Counted from the stretch's first letter, positions 44,020 through 53,540 are shown. The stretch is DNA of 59,783 nt from Metabacillus mangrovi (GCF_009711125.1 NZ_WMIB01000022.1:1-59783); one strand, 5' to 3'. Translations and numbers: made by a program. Notes: generated from the sequence alone by a model not told the origin.

Positions 44020-46194
44020 ATGGGGAAGATTTATGATTCGGAAACTTTGTTTTCGGCCATTGAGGCGAGGATTGCGCAATACCAGACGCTGAATGGCAAG
44101 TTGGTTTCGCTTGAGAAAACGTTTCAGACACTTGTGGACAATGCAGAGTTTCAGGGGAAAGGTGCAGACAATATTAAGGCGTTCTATGAGGCGCAGGTAG
44201 ATCTTGTTGGAGATTGGAAGAAGCTGATCGAGCATCTGCTGGCGTTTTATGAGGCGGTGCCGGGGTATGCGGGCGATGCCAATTTATCGGACGCCACAAG
44301 GGTGGAAACTCCTTTTTTGGAAGAGCAGCTGCAGACGGCATCTTCGAACAGCCAATCCATGGTCGAAGCCCAGCATTCTGAGCTAAAGACGATTCTTCGT
44401 TCCATTAACGACATTATCTCGATCACACCTTTTTCCACAGATTCATTTGAAACGAACCGGGAGAAGGCAGACAAGAAAAGAACCAAGACCAAGGAAGCAC
44501 TGAATCAGCTGGATGAGGGAATGCTCATCGGCCGCTATATGGACAGTATAGATGCACAGACAGCGGTCCAGCAGGCGTACGTCGCGATCATGGAGGCCAC
44601 ATCTAAAGGCGGAACGGTCCAGCCAATTAACTTCAATGCAACGACTTATGAGAAAAACCCGATTCATGATGTCCGGAAATCTGTTTCGGAAAAAGTGGAT
44701 ACCTTCAAAGAGCAGGAAGCGGAAGCGAAGAAGATTCGTGAGCAGATTGCTGCAGAGAAGGCGCGGATTGAGGCGGAGAAAGCTAGAATTGAAGCAGAAA
44801 AAAACAAGCCATGGTACGAGAAAGCGGTAGAAGGCGTTAAAACCTTCACTGGAGAATTCAGCGGATATTACGATTCTGTCCGTGCAACTACGGGTGTCGA
44901 TCCTGTGACCGGCCGTAAGCTTTCCGAAGCTGAACGGGTGGCGGCCGGTGCGATGGCTGCTGCCGGGTTCATACCGGTTGTAGGCTGGGCAGGCCGTGCC
45001 ATCAAAGGAGGAAGCGCTCTTTACAAAACGGCTAAAGGAGTAAGCACAGCTAATCATATGCTGGATTCTTACAAAGGCCTTAAAGCAATGGATATCCTGA
45101 ATAAGACGGAAAAAGGGATATACGGACTTTACACAGCGAATAGTGCGTGGGAATTTGGCACCGGTACGGACATGTTCGGCAATCAGCTTACTGAAGAGCA
45201 AAGACAGCAAGCGATGTGGAACGGGCTGACCATGGGACTGATTGGCGGCGGAGCCCATTTTGTTGATAAAGGCGGTCTTCAAAAACTGGGCAGCAAATTT
45301 CCTTATAGCACGGACTATGTAAAAGGCAAACTGATGAAAGCTGATGAGGCTCTAAAACAGATTGGCAGCCGGGCAGGGTCAAAAGTGGAAGATGCTTTCC
45401 GCTTAGCGTCTGAAACATCCAATAAGCTTAAATCAGCAGCCAGTGAAACATTAAAAAATACGGTGAAAAGAGTTGGCAGTATCCCTGTACCAGTTAACCT
45501 GAAGGTCTGGAATGCTGATGCTAACGGTGTGAACATTCCTTTATTTGATGTAGAGAAGAAAACGCTTGGTGAGGTGCTCACTAAGTTCTCTTCTAACAAC
45601 AGCGGAAGAGGGGCAGATTCATTACCAAGAGAAACAATCCATACTTTAGATGAAGCTCATAAATGGGGAGAAGAACACTATTCTGATTGGCTTGAAAACT
45701 TGTCAGAAAGAGAAGTTGAAGCATTAAGACAATATACAGGAAATGATTTCAGTAAAATTAATCGATATCTTAGAGGAACTAGTGACAGTCTGCATGGTGT
45801 GGATCCGGGTGTTATCCAAGATCTCACGTCGAGCTTGTATAAAGCACAAGTTCCTCATGATATAAGCGTTTTCCGTGGCACAGATTTGGGACCGCTTGAT
45901 GAGTTGATTACATTTAATGATGAAGGAAGAATAATAGCTGAGAAATTAGTTGGAAAAACCTTTAAAGATTACGGGTTTACCAGTACGTCTATCGCAAAAA
46001 GTGCATCGTTTCAAAATTTGCCTGTCTCATGGGAGATTAATGTTCCGAAAGGTGCACATGGTGCTTATCTCGGACAAGTCAGCCACTTTCCACATGAGGC
46101 GGAGTTATTGCTTCAGGCACGCCAGGAAATGGTCATTAGAGAGGCATTCTTAGATAATGATGATAGACTGTATATTAAGTTAGACTTTATTTAA
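44020..46194 (+). CDS. LXG-domain polymorphic toxin with ADP-ribosyltransferase C-terminus
   Basis: 724 residues. An N-terminal LXG domain (about 1-205) should target export by type VII secretion. A charged coiled coil (about 225-262) and a pre-toxin segment VDPVTGRKLSEAERVAAG then MAAAGFIPVVGWAGRAIKGG follow; cassette 3 shares these. The toxin domain (about 530-724) fits the arginine-type mono-ADP-ribosyltransferase R-S-E triad: Arg in VFRGTDLG (about 620), GFTSTSI (about 654), and the ExE pair in FPHEAELLLQ (about 693 and 695). YGFTSTS and a VPKGAHGAYLG strand are typical of ADPrib_exo_Tox. The next gene is an ADP-ribosylglycohydrolase, the expected antidote. Target unknown. Confidence 0.88.
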   Translation: MGKIYDSETLFSAIEARIAQYQTLNGKLVSLEKTFQTLVDNAEFQGKGADNIKAFYEAQVDLVGDWKKLIEHLLAFYEAVPGYAGDANLSDATRVETPFLEEQLQTASSNSQSMVEAQHSELKTILRSINDIISITPFSTDSFETNREKADKKRTKTKEALNQLDEGMLIGRYMDSIDAQTAVQQAYVAIMEATSKGGTVQPINFNATTYEKNPIHDVRKSVSEKVDTFKEQEAEAKKIREQIAAEKARIEAEKARIEAEKNKPWYEKAVEGVKTFTGEFSGYYDSVRATTGVDPVTGRKLSEAERVAAGAMAAAGFIPVVGWAGRAIKGGSALYKTAKGVSTANHMLDSYKGLKAMDILNKTEKGIYGLYTANSAWEFGTGTDMFGNQLTEEQRQQAMWNGLTMGLIGGGAHFVDKGGLQKLGSKFPYSTDYVKGKLMKADEALKQIGSRAGSKVEDAFRLASETSNKLKSAASETLKNTVKRVGSIPVPVNLKVWNADANGVNIPLFDVEKKTLGEVLTKFSSNNSGRGADSLPRETIHTLDEAHKWGEEHYSDWLENLSEREVEALRQYTGNDFSKINRYLRGTSDSLHGVDPGVIQDLTSSLYKAQVPHDISVFRGTDLGPLDELITFNDEGRIIAEKLVGKTFKDYGFTSTSIAKSASFQNLPVSWEINVPKGAHGAYLGQVSHFPHEAELLLQARQEMVIREAFLDNDDRLYIKLDFI

Positions 46195-46209
46195 AAGTGG
46201 GTGTGAAAT

Positions 46210-47256
46210 ATGGAAAGAGGAAGTTTGGAAGATAAATGGAAAGACGATAGCGTAACGTTTTTAAAAATTGGTCTAAAGAAAAGACTGATGCCGGCTCTTT
46301 ATGGAGGAATTGTGGGTGATTTATTAGGTGTGCCTGTTGAGTTCAAGAGCAGAGGGAGCTTTCGTATCCAGGAAGTTACCGGCTACGGAACGTATAATCA
46401 GCCTCCTGGAACCTGGTCGGATGATACGTCACTAACCCTATGCCTGATTGAAAATTTATTGGAAGACGGAGATGCGGCGAATCTGCTTGAAAAGTTCAAC
46501 CGATACAGAACAGAAGGCTATATGACTCCTTATGGTGAGATGTTTGATATTGGCAGAACGACGATTGAATCCATCAGCCGATATCAGAACGGATTAGCTC
46601 CAAGAGAATGTGGAGGCGGTTCTGAATTTGATAATGGAAACGGTGCAGTAATGAGAATTGCTCCGCTTGCTTTCACCTTATATAAAAATTTCAACTTTAT
46701 TGAGAAAGCAGAAGTGATAAAAAAATATAGTGAGGTCACTCACTCTCATCCGCGCTCAATTGTTGGATCCATTATTTATATTGAATTCCTAATAAGAATT
46801 TACCACAACAATGATCCGGAAACAGCACTGCAGCAGATTGGAAAGCTATTTGCAGACAACTTTAATGCGGACCACCCCTACACCACCGAACTCCAGCACT
46901 ATTCTCGGCTGTTCAGCCCGGACTTCTTTGATCTGCCGGAAAGTGAAATCCGTTCGGATGGCTATGTGGTGCATACACTGGAGGCGGCAATATGGTGCCT
47001 CGGGAACACGTCGAGCTTTAAAGAGGCAGTGTTAAAAGCTGTTAATTTGGGAGACGACACCGATACGGTCGCGTCTATTACGGGAACGATGGCCGGGATC
47101 CTTTATAAAGTAGATGGGCATTTATCCCGTCACATGGATGCAATCCCTGCAGAGTGGCTGGATGCGATTGCCAAGAAAGATGAAGTTGACGAACTGCTGA
47201 ACAGATTCTTTGAGTTTTGTGCGGAGAAAGCGATAAAAGAGGAATATGGTGAGTAA
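46210..47256 (+). CDS. ADP-ribosylglycohydrolase, likely immunity protein
   Basis: 348 residues of the DraG/ARH family, which removes ADP-ribose from proteins. Metal-binding motifs are intact: WSDDTSLTLC near residue 73 and NLGDDTDTVASITGTMAG near 285. YGGIVGDLLGVPVEF, NGNGAVMRIAPLA and THSHPRS are also typical. It lies 15 bases after the LXG ADP-ribosyltransferase and before a terminator. The simplest reading is an immunity enzyme reversing the toxin, as known for the Tre1-Tri1 pair of type VI secretion. A housekeeping role is less likely given the position. Confidence 0.88.
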   Translation: MERGSLEDKWKDDSVTFLKIGLKKRLMPALYGGIVGDLLGVPVEFKSRGSFRIQEVTGYGTYNQPPGTWSDDTSLTLCLIENLLEDGDAANLLEKFNRYRTEGYMTPYGEMFDIGRTTIESISRYQNGLAPRECGGGSEFDNGNGAVMRIAPLAFTLYKNFNFIEKAEVIKKYSEVTHSHPRSIVGSIIYIEFLIRIYHNNDPETALQQIGKLFADNFNADHPYTTELQHYSRLFSPDFFDLPESEIRSDGYVVHTLEAAIWCLGNTSSFKEAVLKAVNLGDDTDTVASITGTMAGILYKVDGHLSRHMDAIPAEWLDAIAKKDEVDELLNRFFEFCAEKAIKEEYGE

Positions 47257-47258
47257 TG

Positions 47259-47292
47259 GAAAGAACTTCGGCTGCTGCCGGAGTTCTTTTTA
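47259..47292 (+). terminator. terminator of LXG cassette 1
   Basis: AAAGAACTTCGGC-TGCT-GCCGGAGTTCTTT with one mismatch, then T residues, 3 bases after the glycohydrolase stop. Confidence 0.8.
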
Positions 47293-47318
47293 GAAATTGC
47301 TGAAAAGAGGAATGCTTC

Positions 47319-47948
47319 GTGAGTTGGTTCACCATTAATAAGACCAAATCTTTATATAAATTACTGGAGACTGATTATGCGATTGGCAAATTTGATTACG
47401 ATGATGTCTATTTCTACCATAAAAACAGCAGCGGAAGTGCAGATCTGGAAACAGGATATGTGCTGGTACAGGGGTCTCCGATAAAACTATGCAAAGTCCA
47501 GCGGGATTACAAAACAGAACTTGCAGAATTTCACAGGGGGATCATCGCTCTCTTAGCGCTTTATTTACTAACTGTAAGTCGAAAAAGCAGCTTTCCTTCA
47601 AGAGATGAAATGAAGAAACTGCTAGAGCGAGATGAAATCAATATACATTCGGCAGAAATGATCCTAAAAAATGTTCTTAAATCCGGCTCCTTCTCAGTGG
47701 GAGAAGAAAAGAGGAATCGTATCATAATGGAGGCAATAGCAGCTGGATATCGTATTTCTTACATAAATGAATCAAATGAAAAGCTGCTGATTGCAGATAA
47801 GAAGCTGTTAAATCAAGCAATGTTGGTGATGTGCCACTACGGTCTCTTAATCGAAGAGTTTGAATGCTTACTTTCAAAGTGGCGCAAAAAATTAAATATT
47901 ACGGAAGAGGAAGAAGAGGTACTGAGAAAGGTTTATCTTGGGAAGTAA
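47319..47948 (+). CDS. hypothetical protein between two toxin cassettes
   Basis: 209 residues, not recognised. No signal peptide; one weakly hydrophobic segment (GIIALLALYLLTV, about 76-88) may be a buried helix. The C-terminal half is helical and charged, ending KLNITEEEEEVLRKVY. GTG start with AGAGGAATGC upstream. It follows the terminator of cassette 1 and is convergent with the lipase cassette. It could be a further immunity protein, as such orphans are common in LXG loci, but nothing in its sequence shows that. Confidence 0.6.
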   Translation: MSWFTINKTKSLYKLLETDYAIGKFDYDDVYFYHKNSSGSADLETGYVLVQGSPIKLCKVQRDYKTELAEFHRGIIALLALYLLTVSRKSSFPSRDEMKKLLERDEINIHSAEMILKNVLKSGSFSVGEEKRNRIIMEAIAAGYRISYINESNEKLLIADKKLLNQAMLVMCHYGLLIEEFECLLSKWRKKLNITEEEEEVLRKVYLGK

Positions 47949-47980
47949 TTCGCCACTCGTCTTGGAAATCCGAGCGGCGA
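47949..47980. terminator. hairpin between convergent genes
   Basis: TCGCCACTCG pairs with CGAGCGGCGA around an 11-base loop (one mismatch). T-rich sequence follows on the + strand. Likely ends the 47319 gene and possibly the leftward array. Confidence 0.55.
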
Positions 47981-47992
47981 TTCTTCTCATTC

Positions 47993-48328
47993 TCAAACCG
48001 AAACCACAGCCTTCTTATCCTCCTCATAATGAATCGTCGTCATCTGCCGGTTCATGCTGTTGACGAAGCTGCTGTACTGGAAGGCGAGGGCGGTCATCGA
48101 GGCTTTTTGTTGGGTGATGGCTTCCTGCTGTTTCGTTTGGTCCTTTTGGATTTGATCGCTGATTTGGTCGACGAGTTCACCGGATTGGGCTTCCATTTCG
48201 ATTTGGACGGTTTGGGTGAGTTTCGTTCCTGCTGCATTGAGTTCATCCAAAAGGCTGTGGAATTTGCTGGCTTTATGGGTCAGGTCCTGCTCCGGTACGA
48301 GCTGGTGCAGGAAGGATAGCTGCGGCAT
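47993..48328 (-). CDS. small helical protein, candidate TlaA-like partner of the lipase toxin
   Basis: 111 residues, predicted all-helical and Gln-rich (QIQKDQTKQQEAITQQKAS). No signal peptide or Cys. It follows the lipase gene by 17 bases, with AGAGGG before its ATG. Small helical proteins (TlaA1 and TlaA2) assist export of the S. aureus type VII lipase TslA; size, fold and position fit that role here. The identification rests on context, not on residues I can match. Confidence 0.6.
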   Translation of the reverse strand: MPQLSFLHQLVPEQDLTHKASKFHSLLDELNAAGTKLTQTVQIEMEAQSGELVDQISDQIQKDQTKQQEAITQQKASMTALAFQYSSFVNSMNRQMTTIHYEEDKKAVVSV

Positions 48329-48345
48329 AAATGATCCCTCTTTTC

Positions 48346-50331
48346 TTAAATTAGCTTAAACATTTGGGCAATTTTCTTGTCTTCTTTGAAAAAGTCTTCT
48401 ACAGAGGATTTAATTTTATGGATTTGCTTTACTCCTGCTTCCTGTTCGTTCTCATGGTAGTGGAATAGCTCCTGGAAGGTTGCGGTGTTGGCGGGAGGAA
48501 TCGGGTAAATGCTTTCCTGTACGTCAATCTTCGTTACTTTGTAAGCGGTCGGGCTGTATCCGAGCCTGCTCTGAGCCCAGCTGAAATCCAATTCGGTTCT
48601 GGCGATCTCTTTCATCAGCGTACCTTTTCTATGGGAATAATCTTCCGCGTATTCTCTTTGGTACGCCTCTTTCACCTGCTTGAGAATGCTTTCCTTTTCC
48701 TCATAAATGGTCAGCCCCTCTTTAAAAAGCCGGAGAGCGGATGAAAGGTTGATGATGACCGGCTTCCCGTTCACCATTTTAGCCTTGTACATATCATCAC
48801 CCTTATAGGAGAACCCGTCTATAGAAAGTGCGCTGATTACAGCATCCAGCAGATGGGCTTCTGTCGCCATCCCGAATTTGTCCATTAGTTCTTCTAAGAT
48901 GGTTTTTATGGATCCAAAGCCCGCCTTAAATTCGCTGAATTCGGTTTTGATGATGTCTGAGGTGTTCATCAGCATTTCAACTTGTTTTAAAAACCCGCTC
49001 AGATCCCCGTCGCGAAGCTTTTCTAAGGTGGCGACATCCCCAATGTTTTCAATGGCGCCCTTCATCGTTTCCAGGTTGTCTACCATTCCATCGATGACCG
49101 ACTCGATTTCTTCCCTTTCTTCAGCAGATACAGTGCCAACAATCGATAGTAAAGCAGGCAGCTCATCCTTCAGGCTTGTCACCCTGTTTATCATGAGGCC
49201 AACGTGATCCTTCATGGAACTGATCGTTTTCGCCACGGTGATCGCATTCTCCGCCCGTTCCACAGGATTTAAAGTAGTAAGGTCCAGGTCTTTAAGCGTT
49301 TCAATAGAATCATCCCAGAATTTTTTATCGTAGCCGGTTACACCAAAGACGATCCCGTCAATCCCGCCTTTCTCATAATAAGGCGCAATCTCGGCGAGCT
49401 TTTTCTGAATCACCGCAAGGTCTTCATCCGACACGTTATCAAGCACACCTTTCAGTCCATCAAATTCAGGATTTGTCTCTATGATGTTCCGGTCGCCGAA
49501 GAACAGGAAGCCGCGAAAATTAGAGATGGCGTACAGAATTTCATCTGCCGATGTGGTGTGGTGGATGTTTTTGCCTCGTTCTTTGTAGTAGTCGGTGGCG
49601 AATTTTTCGAGATCGGCGCTGGGGATGGTGTAGATTTCATCGAAGTTATTTTCAGGAATGCTGAAATAATCACTAAGCTCAAACCAAAACTCCTGATCGA
49701 TATATGCAAGCTGATAGGCACTTGGAGGTGCATCATTAAATGCGTATACTTCCTTAAAGTGGCCTTCTTGCAGTTGCAGCATTTGTATTAAATTCCCTCC
49801 AAGAGAATGTCCAATTCCGAAGCGGGATAGTTCAAGGTCTTTGTATGATTGACCATTCGTTTTTTTGATCTCAATTTCCTTCGCAATCTTTCTTTCTATC
49901 TCATTGTTCACCTTATTTTGAAAGCTTGATGCGGCTTCATATTGTTCCCGATTTCTACCTGTATATATTCCAAACGTATTATACAGCCAGTCTAACGGCT
50001 CCCCTGTACCGCTATCTTCTCCCATTTCACTGCCCCTTGTTATTGTATAAGACTGATTGATTCCTTTTTCAGGATCAAAAAAGTGAATGACAGTACCATC
50101 AAAGCCTGTATCCTTATCTTCGCTGTACTCCTTGGATCCTGAGTGGTAAATAGTAATATTTATAGGGGGAGGAGATCCTGTTTCTTCGATGTATATTTGC
50201 CTGATTTTCTCCTGGAATTCTTTTAATTCCAATTCAGATGGATCTTTAGGAATATCGTATTCGAGTTTAGCAATTCTCGCCCTCAGCATTTCGGTGGAGA
50301 GAACTTCATTAGAATTTTCATTGTTTTTCAT
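48346..50331 (-). CDS. lipase-domain toxin with C-terminal helical region (TslA-like)
   Basis: About 661 residues. The N-terminal third is an alpha/beta-hydrolase: the nucleophile elbow GIGHSLGGNLIQ holds Ser near residue 175, and NIHHTTSADEIL may hold the His. From about 330 to the end the sequence is helical and charged, with no second enzyme motif. A lipase first and an LXG-like helical part last is the reversed order described for S. aureus TslA. Neighbours fit: lipoprotein array upstream, small helical protein downstream. Two starts exist, ATG 50337 (overlapping the lipoprotein stop) and 50331; the latter has better spacing to AGGAG. No signal peptide, consistent with non-Sec export. Confidence 0.75.
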   Translation of the reverse strand: MKNNENSNEVLSTEMLRARIAKLEYDIPKDPSELELKEFQEKIRQIYIEETGSPPPINITIYHSGSKEYSEDKDTGFDGTVIHFFDPEKGINQSYTITRGSEMGEDSGTGEPLDWLYNTFGIYTGRNREQYEAASSFQNKVNNEIERKIAKEIEIKKTNGQSYKDLELSRFGIGHSLGGNLIQMLQLQEGHFKEVYAFNDAPPSAYQLAYIDQEFWFELSDYFSIPENNFDEIYTIPSADLEKFATDYYKERGKNIHHTTSADEILYAISNFRGFLFFGDRNIIETNPEFDGLKGVLDNVSDEDLAVIQKKLAEIAPYYEKGGIDGIVFGVTGYDKKFWDDSIETLKDLDLTTLNPVERAENAITVAKTISSMKDHVGLMINRVTSLKDELPALLSIVGTVSAEEREEIESVIDGMVDNLETMKGAIENIGDVATLEKLRDGDLSGFLKQVEMLMNTSDIIKTEFSEFKAGFGSIKTILEELMDKFGMATEAHLLDAVISALSIDGFSYKGDDMYKAKMVNGKPVIINLSSALRLFKEGLTIYEEKESILKQVKEAYQREYAEDYSHRKGTLMKEIARTELDFSWAQSRLGYSPTAYKVTKIDVQESIYPIPPANTATFQELFHYHENEQEAGVKQIHKIKSSVEDFFKEDKKIAQMFKLI

Positions 50332-50336
50332 TGTCA

Positions 50337-51005
50337 TTACTCCTGTTCAAACTGGACAGATTTCATGATTTTAATTGCTGTATTCTCCAAATCATTCACG
50401 TTGGAATTGCAAGTTTTATCTTCTTTTTTACATCTTGTATTAAAAATAAATTCAACCGCTTGATCACTGTTTTCTGCTTTTATAAAGCTAAAATAAACGA
50501 AGCCATTCGAATTTTTAAGTTCAGCTGTTTTCTTTGCAAAATAGATTGTTTTTCCCTTTGCCTTTATCTCCTCAAAAGTTCCTTCGTATCCCACTGCAAC
50601 AGAAAGCAATCTTTGTTTTTCTTCAATATCCTGTGTACTCGGTTTATTTTGGTAGGTTATTCGAGTGCTTATGGATGCTCCATTTAATTTATAACCATAC
50701 ATGATAGCCTCAAAGGCATCATCTCGCTTCTCGTTGCCGAAATCTTCAGAAATTAAAGCTCCCGAAGGGAATAACATGGTATAACCGTCTATTTTTGATT
50801 TAAAAGTGAAATACCCCTTATCTGTCTCTTCCGATGAAATTAAATAGCCTTTGGTAAACTCATCTTGCAACGCTGCTGCTTTAGGGGTCTCATTTGAATT
50901 GCCTTCCCCTTGAACAGCTTTCTTCTCAGGATTATTCTCACCCATACCGCAGCCCCCAATAATAAATAAATGAATTATAATGCCAAGTTTAATGAGCCGA
51001 TTCAA
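50337..51005 (-). CDS. array lipoprotein 1, candidate lipase immunity protein
   Basis: 222 residues. The signal ends in the lipobox IIGGC (Cys 19). The mature part has the array signature DEFTKGYL, DGYTMLFP, YSF-type FSFIKAENSDQAVEF and a Cys pair spaced by six (CKKEDKTC). TTG start, fixed by GAGGGGG upstream. Directly abuts the lipase gene (TAATG overlap). Outward-facing lipoproteins would be well placed to stop a phospholipase acting on the outer membrane leaflet. Function inferred from context. Confidence 0.75.
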   Translation of the reverse strand: MNRLIKLGIIIHLFIIGGCGMGENNPEKKAVQGEGNSNETPKAAALQDEFTKGYLISSEETDKGYFTFKSKIDGYTMLFPSGALISEDFGNEKRDDAFEAIMYGYKLNGASISTRITYQNKPSTQDIEEKQRLLSVAVGYEGTFEEIKAKGKTIYFAKKTAELKNSNGFVYFSFIKAENSDQAVEFIFNTRCKKEDKTCNSNVNDLENTAIKIMKSVQFEQE

Positions 51006-51192
51006 GAATTTGTCCCCCTCAAATGTCACAAATCACTACATTTAATTACTACCACATATTCCCACTGTCCAACAATATAAAACGGATATTTGCATTATTT
51101 CGATTCTTTCTTCACGGGAATTTAGACCTTGATTTTTTGGGGTGTTAGGATTTTGGTCTGAGAGCTATCCTCGTCCATTATTTCTCGTTTGG

Positions 51193-51852
51193 TCACTTCC
51201 TGTTAAAGGTGATGGAGTGTATGATTTTTTTAGCTGTTCTTTCTTGTTCATCTGCTTTCGCATTACAGCTCTCATCGGTTGTCTTACATGATCCTCCATA
51301 TAGGAAGCTAATAGCCTGATCCGACCCATTTTCTTTTATATAACTTATATACTGATAAGTAGTATACTCTTCGGACTCCACCGTCTCTTTTCCATAATAG
51401 ATGGTTTTTGAGCCTTCCTTGGATTCACTATAGGAACCGTCATAGCCAGATGAACTTGATAGTAACTCTAAGTTTTCTTTTATATTCTTCGTAATTGGTT
51501 TGTCTTCATAAATAATCTGGGTGTCAATGGATGCTTGATCAATTTCAGCACCGTATAGAATGGCTTCGTAAAAATCTTCATCTAGTTCGTTTCCAAAGTC
51601 TTTGGAAATAACAGCTTCAACTGGGAGAAGCATGGTGTACCCGCCTGTTTTTGATTTGAACTCATAAAAACCCTTTTCCACTTCTTTAGCAGAGGTTAAA
51701 TATCCTTTGGTAAACTCATCTTTTAAAGCAGGTGTTTCTTGTTGAACGGATTCTTCTTGTTCAGATTTTTCGTCTGAATTTTTTTCACTCATTGCACAGC
51801 CTCCAATAAGTAATAAACTTATGAGTGCATAGGCGCTTTTATTTAATTTCAT
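51193..51852 (-). CDS. array lipoprotein 2, candidate lipase immunity protein
   Basis: 219 residues, lipobox LIGGC at Cys 19, an acidic linker, then DEFTKGYL, GGYTMLLP and the Cys pair CKTTDESC. ATG start after GAGGGGG. Its closest paralog is the broken copy at 52804-53399. Separated by about 190 bases from lipoprotein 1; that gap is AT-rich and shows only remnants shared with the second repeat unit. Confidence 0.75.
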   Translation of the reverse strand: MKLNKSAYALISLLLIGGCAMSEKNSDEKSEQEESVQQETPALKDEFTKGYLTSAKEVEKGFYEFKSKTGGYTMLLPVEAVISKDFGNELDEDFYEAILYGAEIDQASIDTQIIYEDKPITKNIKENLELLSSSSGYDGSYSESKEGSKTIYYGKETVESEEYTTYQYISYIKENGSDQAISFLYGGSCKTTDESCNAKADEQERTAKKIIHSITFNRK

Positions 51853-51982
51853 AATGAGGCCCCCTCAAATGTCATAAATCCATTTAATTACCACCACATA
51901 TTCCTACTGCACAAAATAAATGGGTGCGCTTACCCGCGAATCGATTTGCATAATCAAATTGAGCACGGTCTACCTGCTGCAC

Positions 51983-52633
51983 CTACTCAAACGTAACAGA
52001 TTCCATTATTTTTTTAGCGATCTGTTCATGTTTTTCTGAATTTGAAACGCAGGATCTATCTGCTTTCTTGCAGGTTGCGCTATACATGAAGCGTACACCT
52101 TGATTACCATCCTTGGCTTTTATAAAACTAAAATAGCTATAGGCAACTGCATCATCCAGGTCAGTGGTTTTTTTGCCGTAATAGATGCTTCGGTCTTCTT
52201 TATTTACTTCTTCAAATCTTCCATCATAACTGACGGAGGTTGACAATAGATCTAGATTGGCTGCAATGTCACTTGTAATGGGAAGATTCTCGTAAATGCT
52301 TTGCGTGTTCATATCGGCCTTTTCGAGAGTTGCGGTAAACATGACGGCTTCCATGTCATTTCCTTTTCGCTCATTGCCAAATTCATTGGATAGGACTGCT
52401 TCAGCTGGAAAAAGCATAGAGTAGCCATCCGTTTTCGACTTGAATTCATAAAATCCTTTTTCCTTCTCTTTAGCAGACGTTAAATAACCTCTTGTAAACG
52501 TATCTTCTACTGCTGCTGCTTTAGGGGCGGCTTCCCCTTGTACAGCTTTATTTTCAGGAGTATTCTCACTCATGCCGCAGCCTCCAATAATAAGTAAATG
52601 AAGTACAATGCAAAGTTTAATGAGCCGGTTCAA
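51983..52633 (-). CDS. array lipoprotein 3, candidate lipase immunity protein
   Basis: 216 residues, lipobox IIGGC at Cys 19. MNRLIKL and KAVQGE near the N-terminus are shared with lipoprotein 1, its nearest paralog. Signature segments DTFTRGYL, DGYSMLFP and CKKADRSC are present. TTG start with AGGGGG upstream. Lipoproteins 3 and 4 look like a duplicated copy of the 1 and 2 pair. Confidence 0.75.
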   Translation of the reverse strand: MNRLIKLCIVLHLLIIGGCGMSENTPENKAVQGEAAPKAAAVEDTFTRGYLTSAKEKEKGFYEFKSKTDGYSMLFPAEAVLSNEFGNERKGNDMEAVMFTATLEKADMNTQSIYENLPITSDIAANLDLLSTSVSYDGRFEEVNKEDRSIYYGKKTTDLDDAVAYSYFSFIKAKDGNQGVRFMYSATCKKADRSCVSNSEKHEQIAKKIMESVTFE

Positions 52634-52803
52634 GATTTTGCCCCCTCAATTGTCATGAATCTATTCATTTCATTACTATTGTTTATCCATATAAAACGGA
52701 CAGTTTCACGACTTCAGTTCTTTTATAGCGGAATTTGGACCTTACCTTTTTATGGTTCTGAATTTTGATATTAGGCCTGTCCGTTGCAGAGGCTATACTC
52801 GGT

Positions 52804-53399
52804 TCACTTCCTGTTAAATGTGATGGAATGTATGATTTTTTTCGCTGTTCTTTCTTGTTCATCTGCTTTCGCATGACAGCTCTCATCGGTTTTCTTACAT
52901 GATGCTCCATATATGAATCTGATAGCCTGATCCGATCCGATTCCTTTTATGTAACTGATATATTTGTATGTAGTATACTCTTCGGACTCCATCGTCTCTT
53001 TGCCATAATAGATGGTTTTTGAGCCTTCCTTGGATTCACTATAGGAACCTTCGTAGCCTGATGAACTTGATAATAATTCTAAGTTTACTTCTATGTCTCT
53101 GGTGATGGGGTCGTTTTCATAAGTGATCTGTGTGTCAATGGATGCTTGATCAATTTCAGCACCGAATATAAGAAGCCTTTTGAAATAACAGCTTCAACTG
53201 GGAGAAGCATGGTGTAACCGCCTGTTTTTGATTTGAACTCATAAAAACCCTTTTCCACTTCTTTAGCGGAGGTTAAATCTTCTTTGGTAAACTCATCTTT
53301 TAATGCTGGTGTCTCTTGCTGAGCGGATTCTGTGCTTAGTTCACATCCTCCAATAATCAATAAACTAACAAGTGCATAAATGCATCTTTTTATTCTCAT
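52804..53399 (-). pseudogene. array lipoprotein 4, broken by a deletion
   Basis: The first part (from 53399) reads MRIKRCIYALVSLLIIGGC, DEFTKE and GGYTMLLPVEAVISK, as in lipoprotein 2. Compared with that gene, about 34 bases are missing near 53165-53175, shifting the frame. The correct frame resumes downstream and ends with SYIKGIGSDQAIRFIYG and CKKTDESC at 52804. No start or ribosome site would rescue the second half. A decayed paralog. Confidence 0.8.
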
Positions 53400-53540
53400 A
53401 ATGGATCCCCCTCAATTGTTACGAACATATAGATCTCCGCTGCCCAATAAGATAACACGGAATTATGGATCAACAGAAACCAGATTAGGCTTTAAGTCGG
53501 GGTTATCAAATGCAGGTAGAGTAAAAATCTGGCTATCTCT

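Noticed and set aside
46210-47256. Dinitrogenase reductase regulator DraG
   Set aside because: The fold is the same, but there are no nitrogenase genes and the gene is coupled to an ADP-ribosylating toxin.
53400-53540. Extra lipoprotein copy between copies 4 and 5
   Set aside because: The rightward frame here has no signal sequence or array motif, and the leftward strand shows only flanking remnants.
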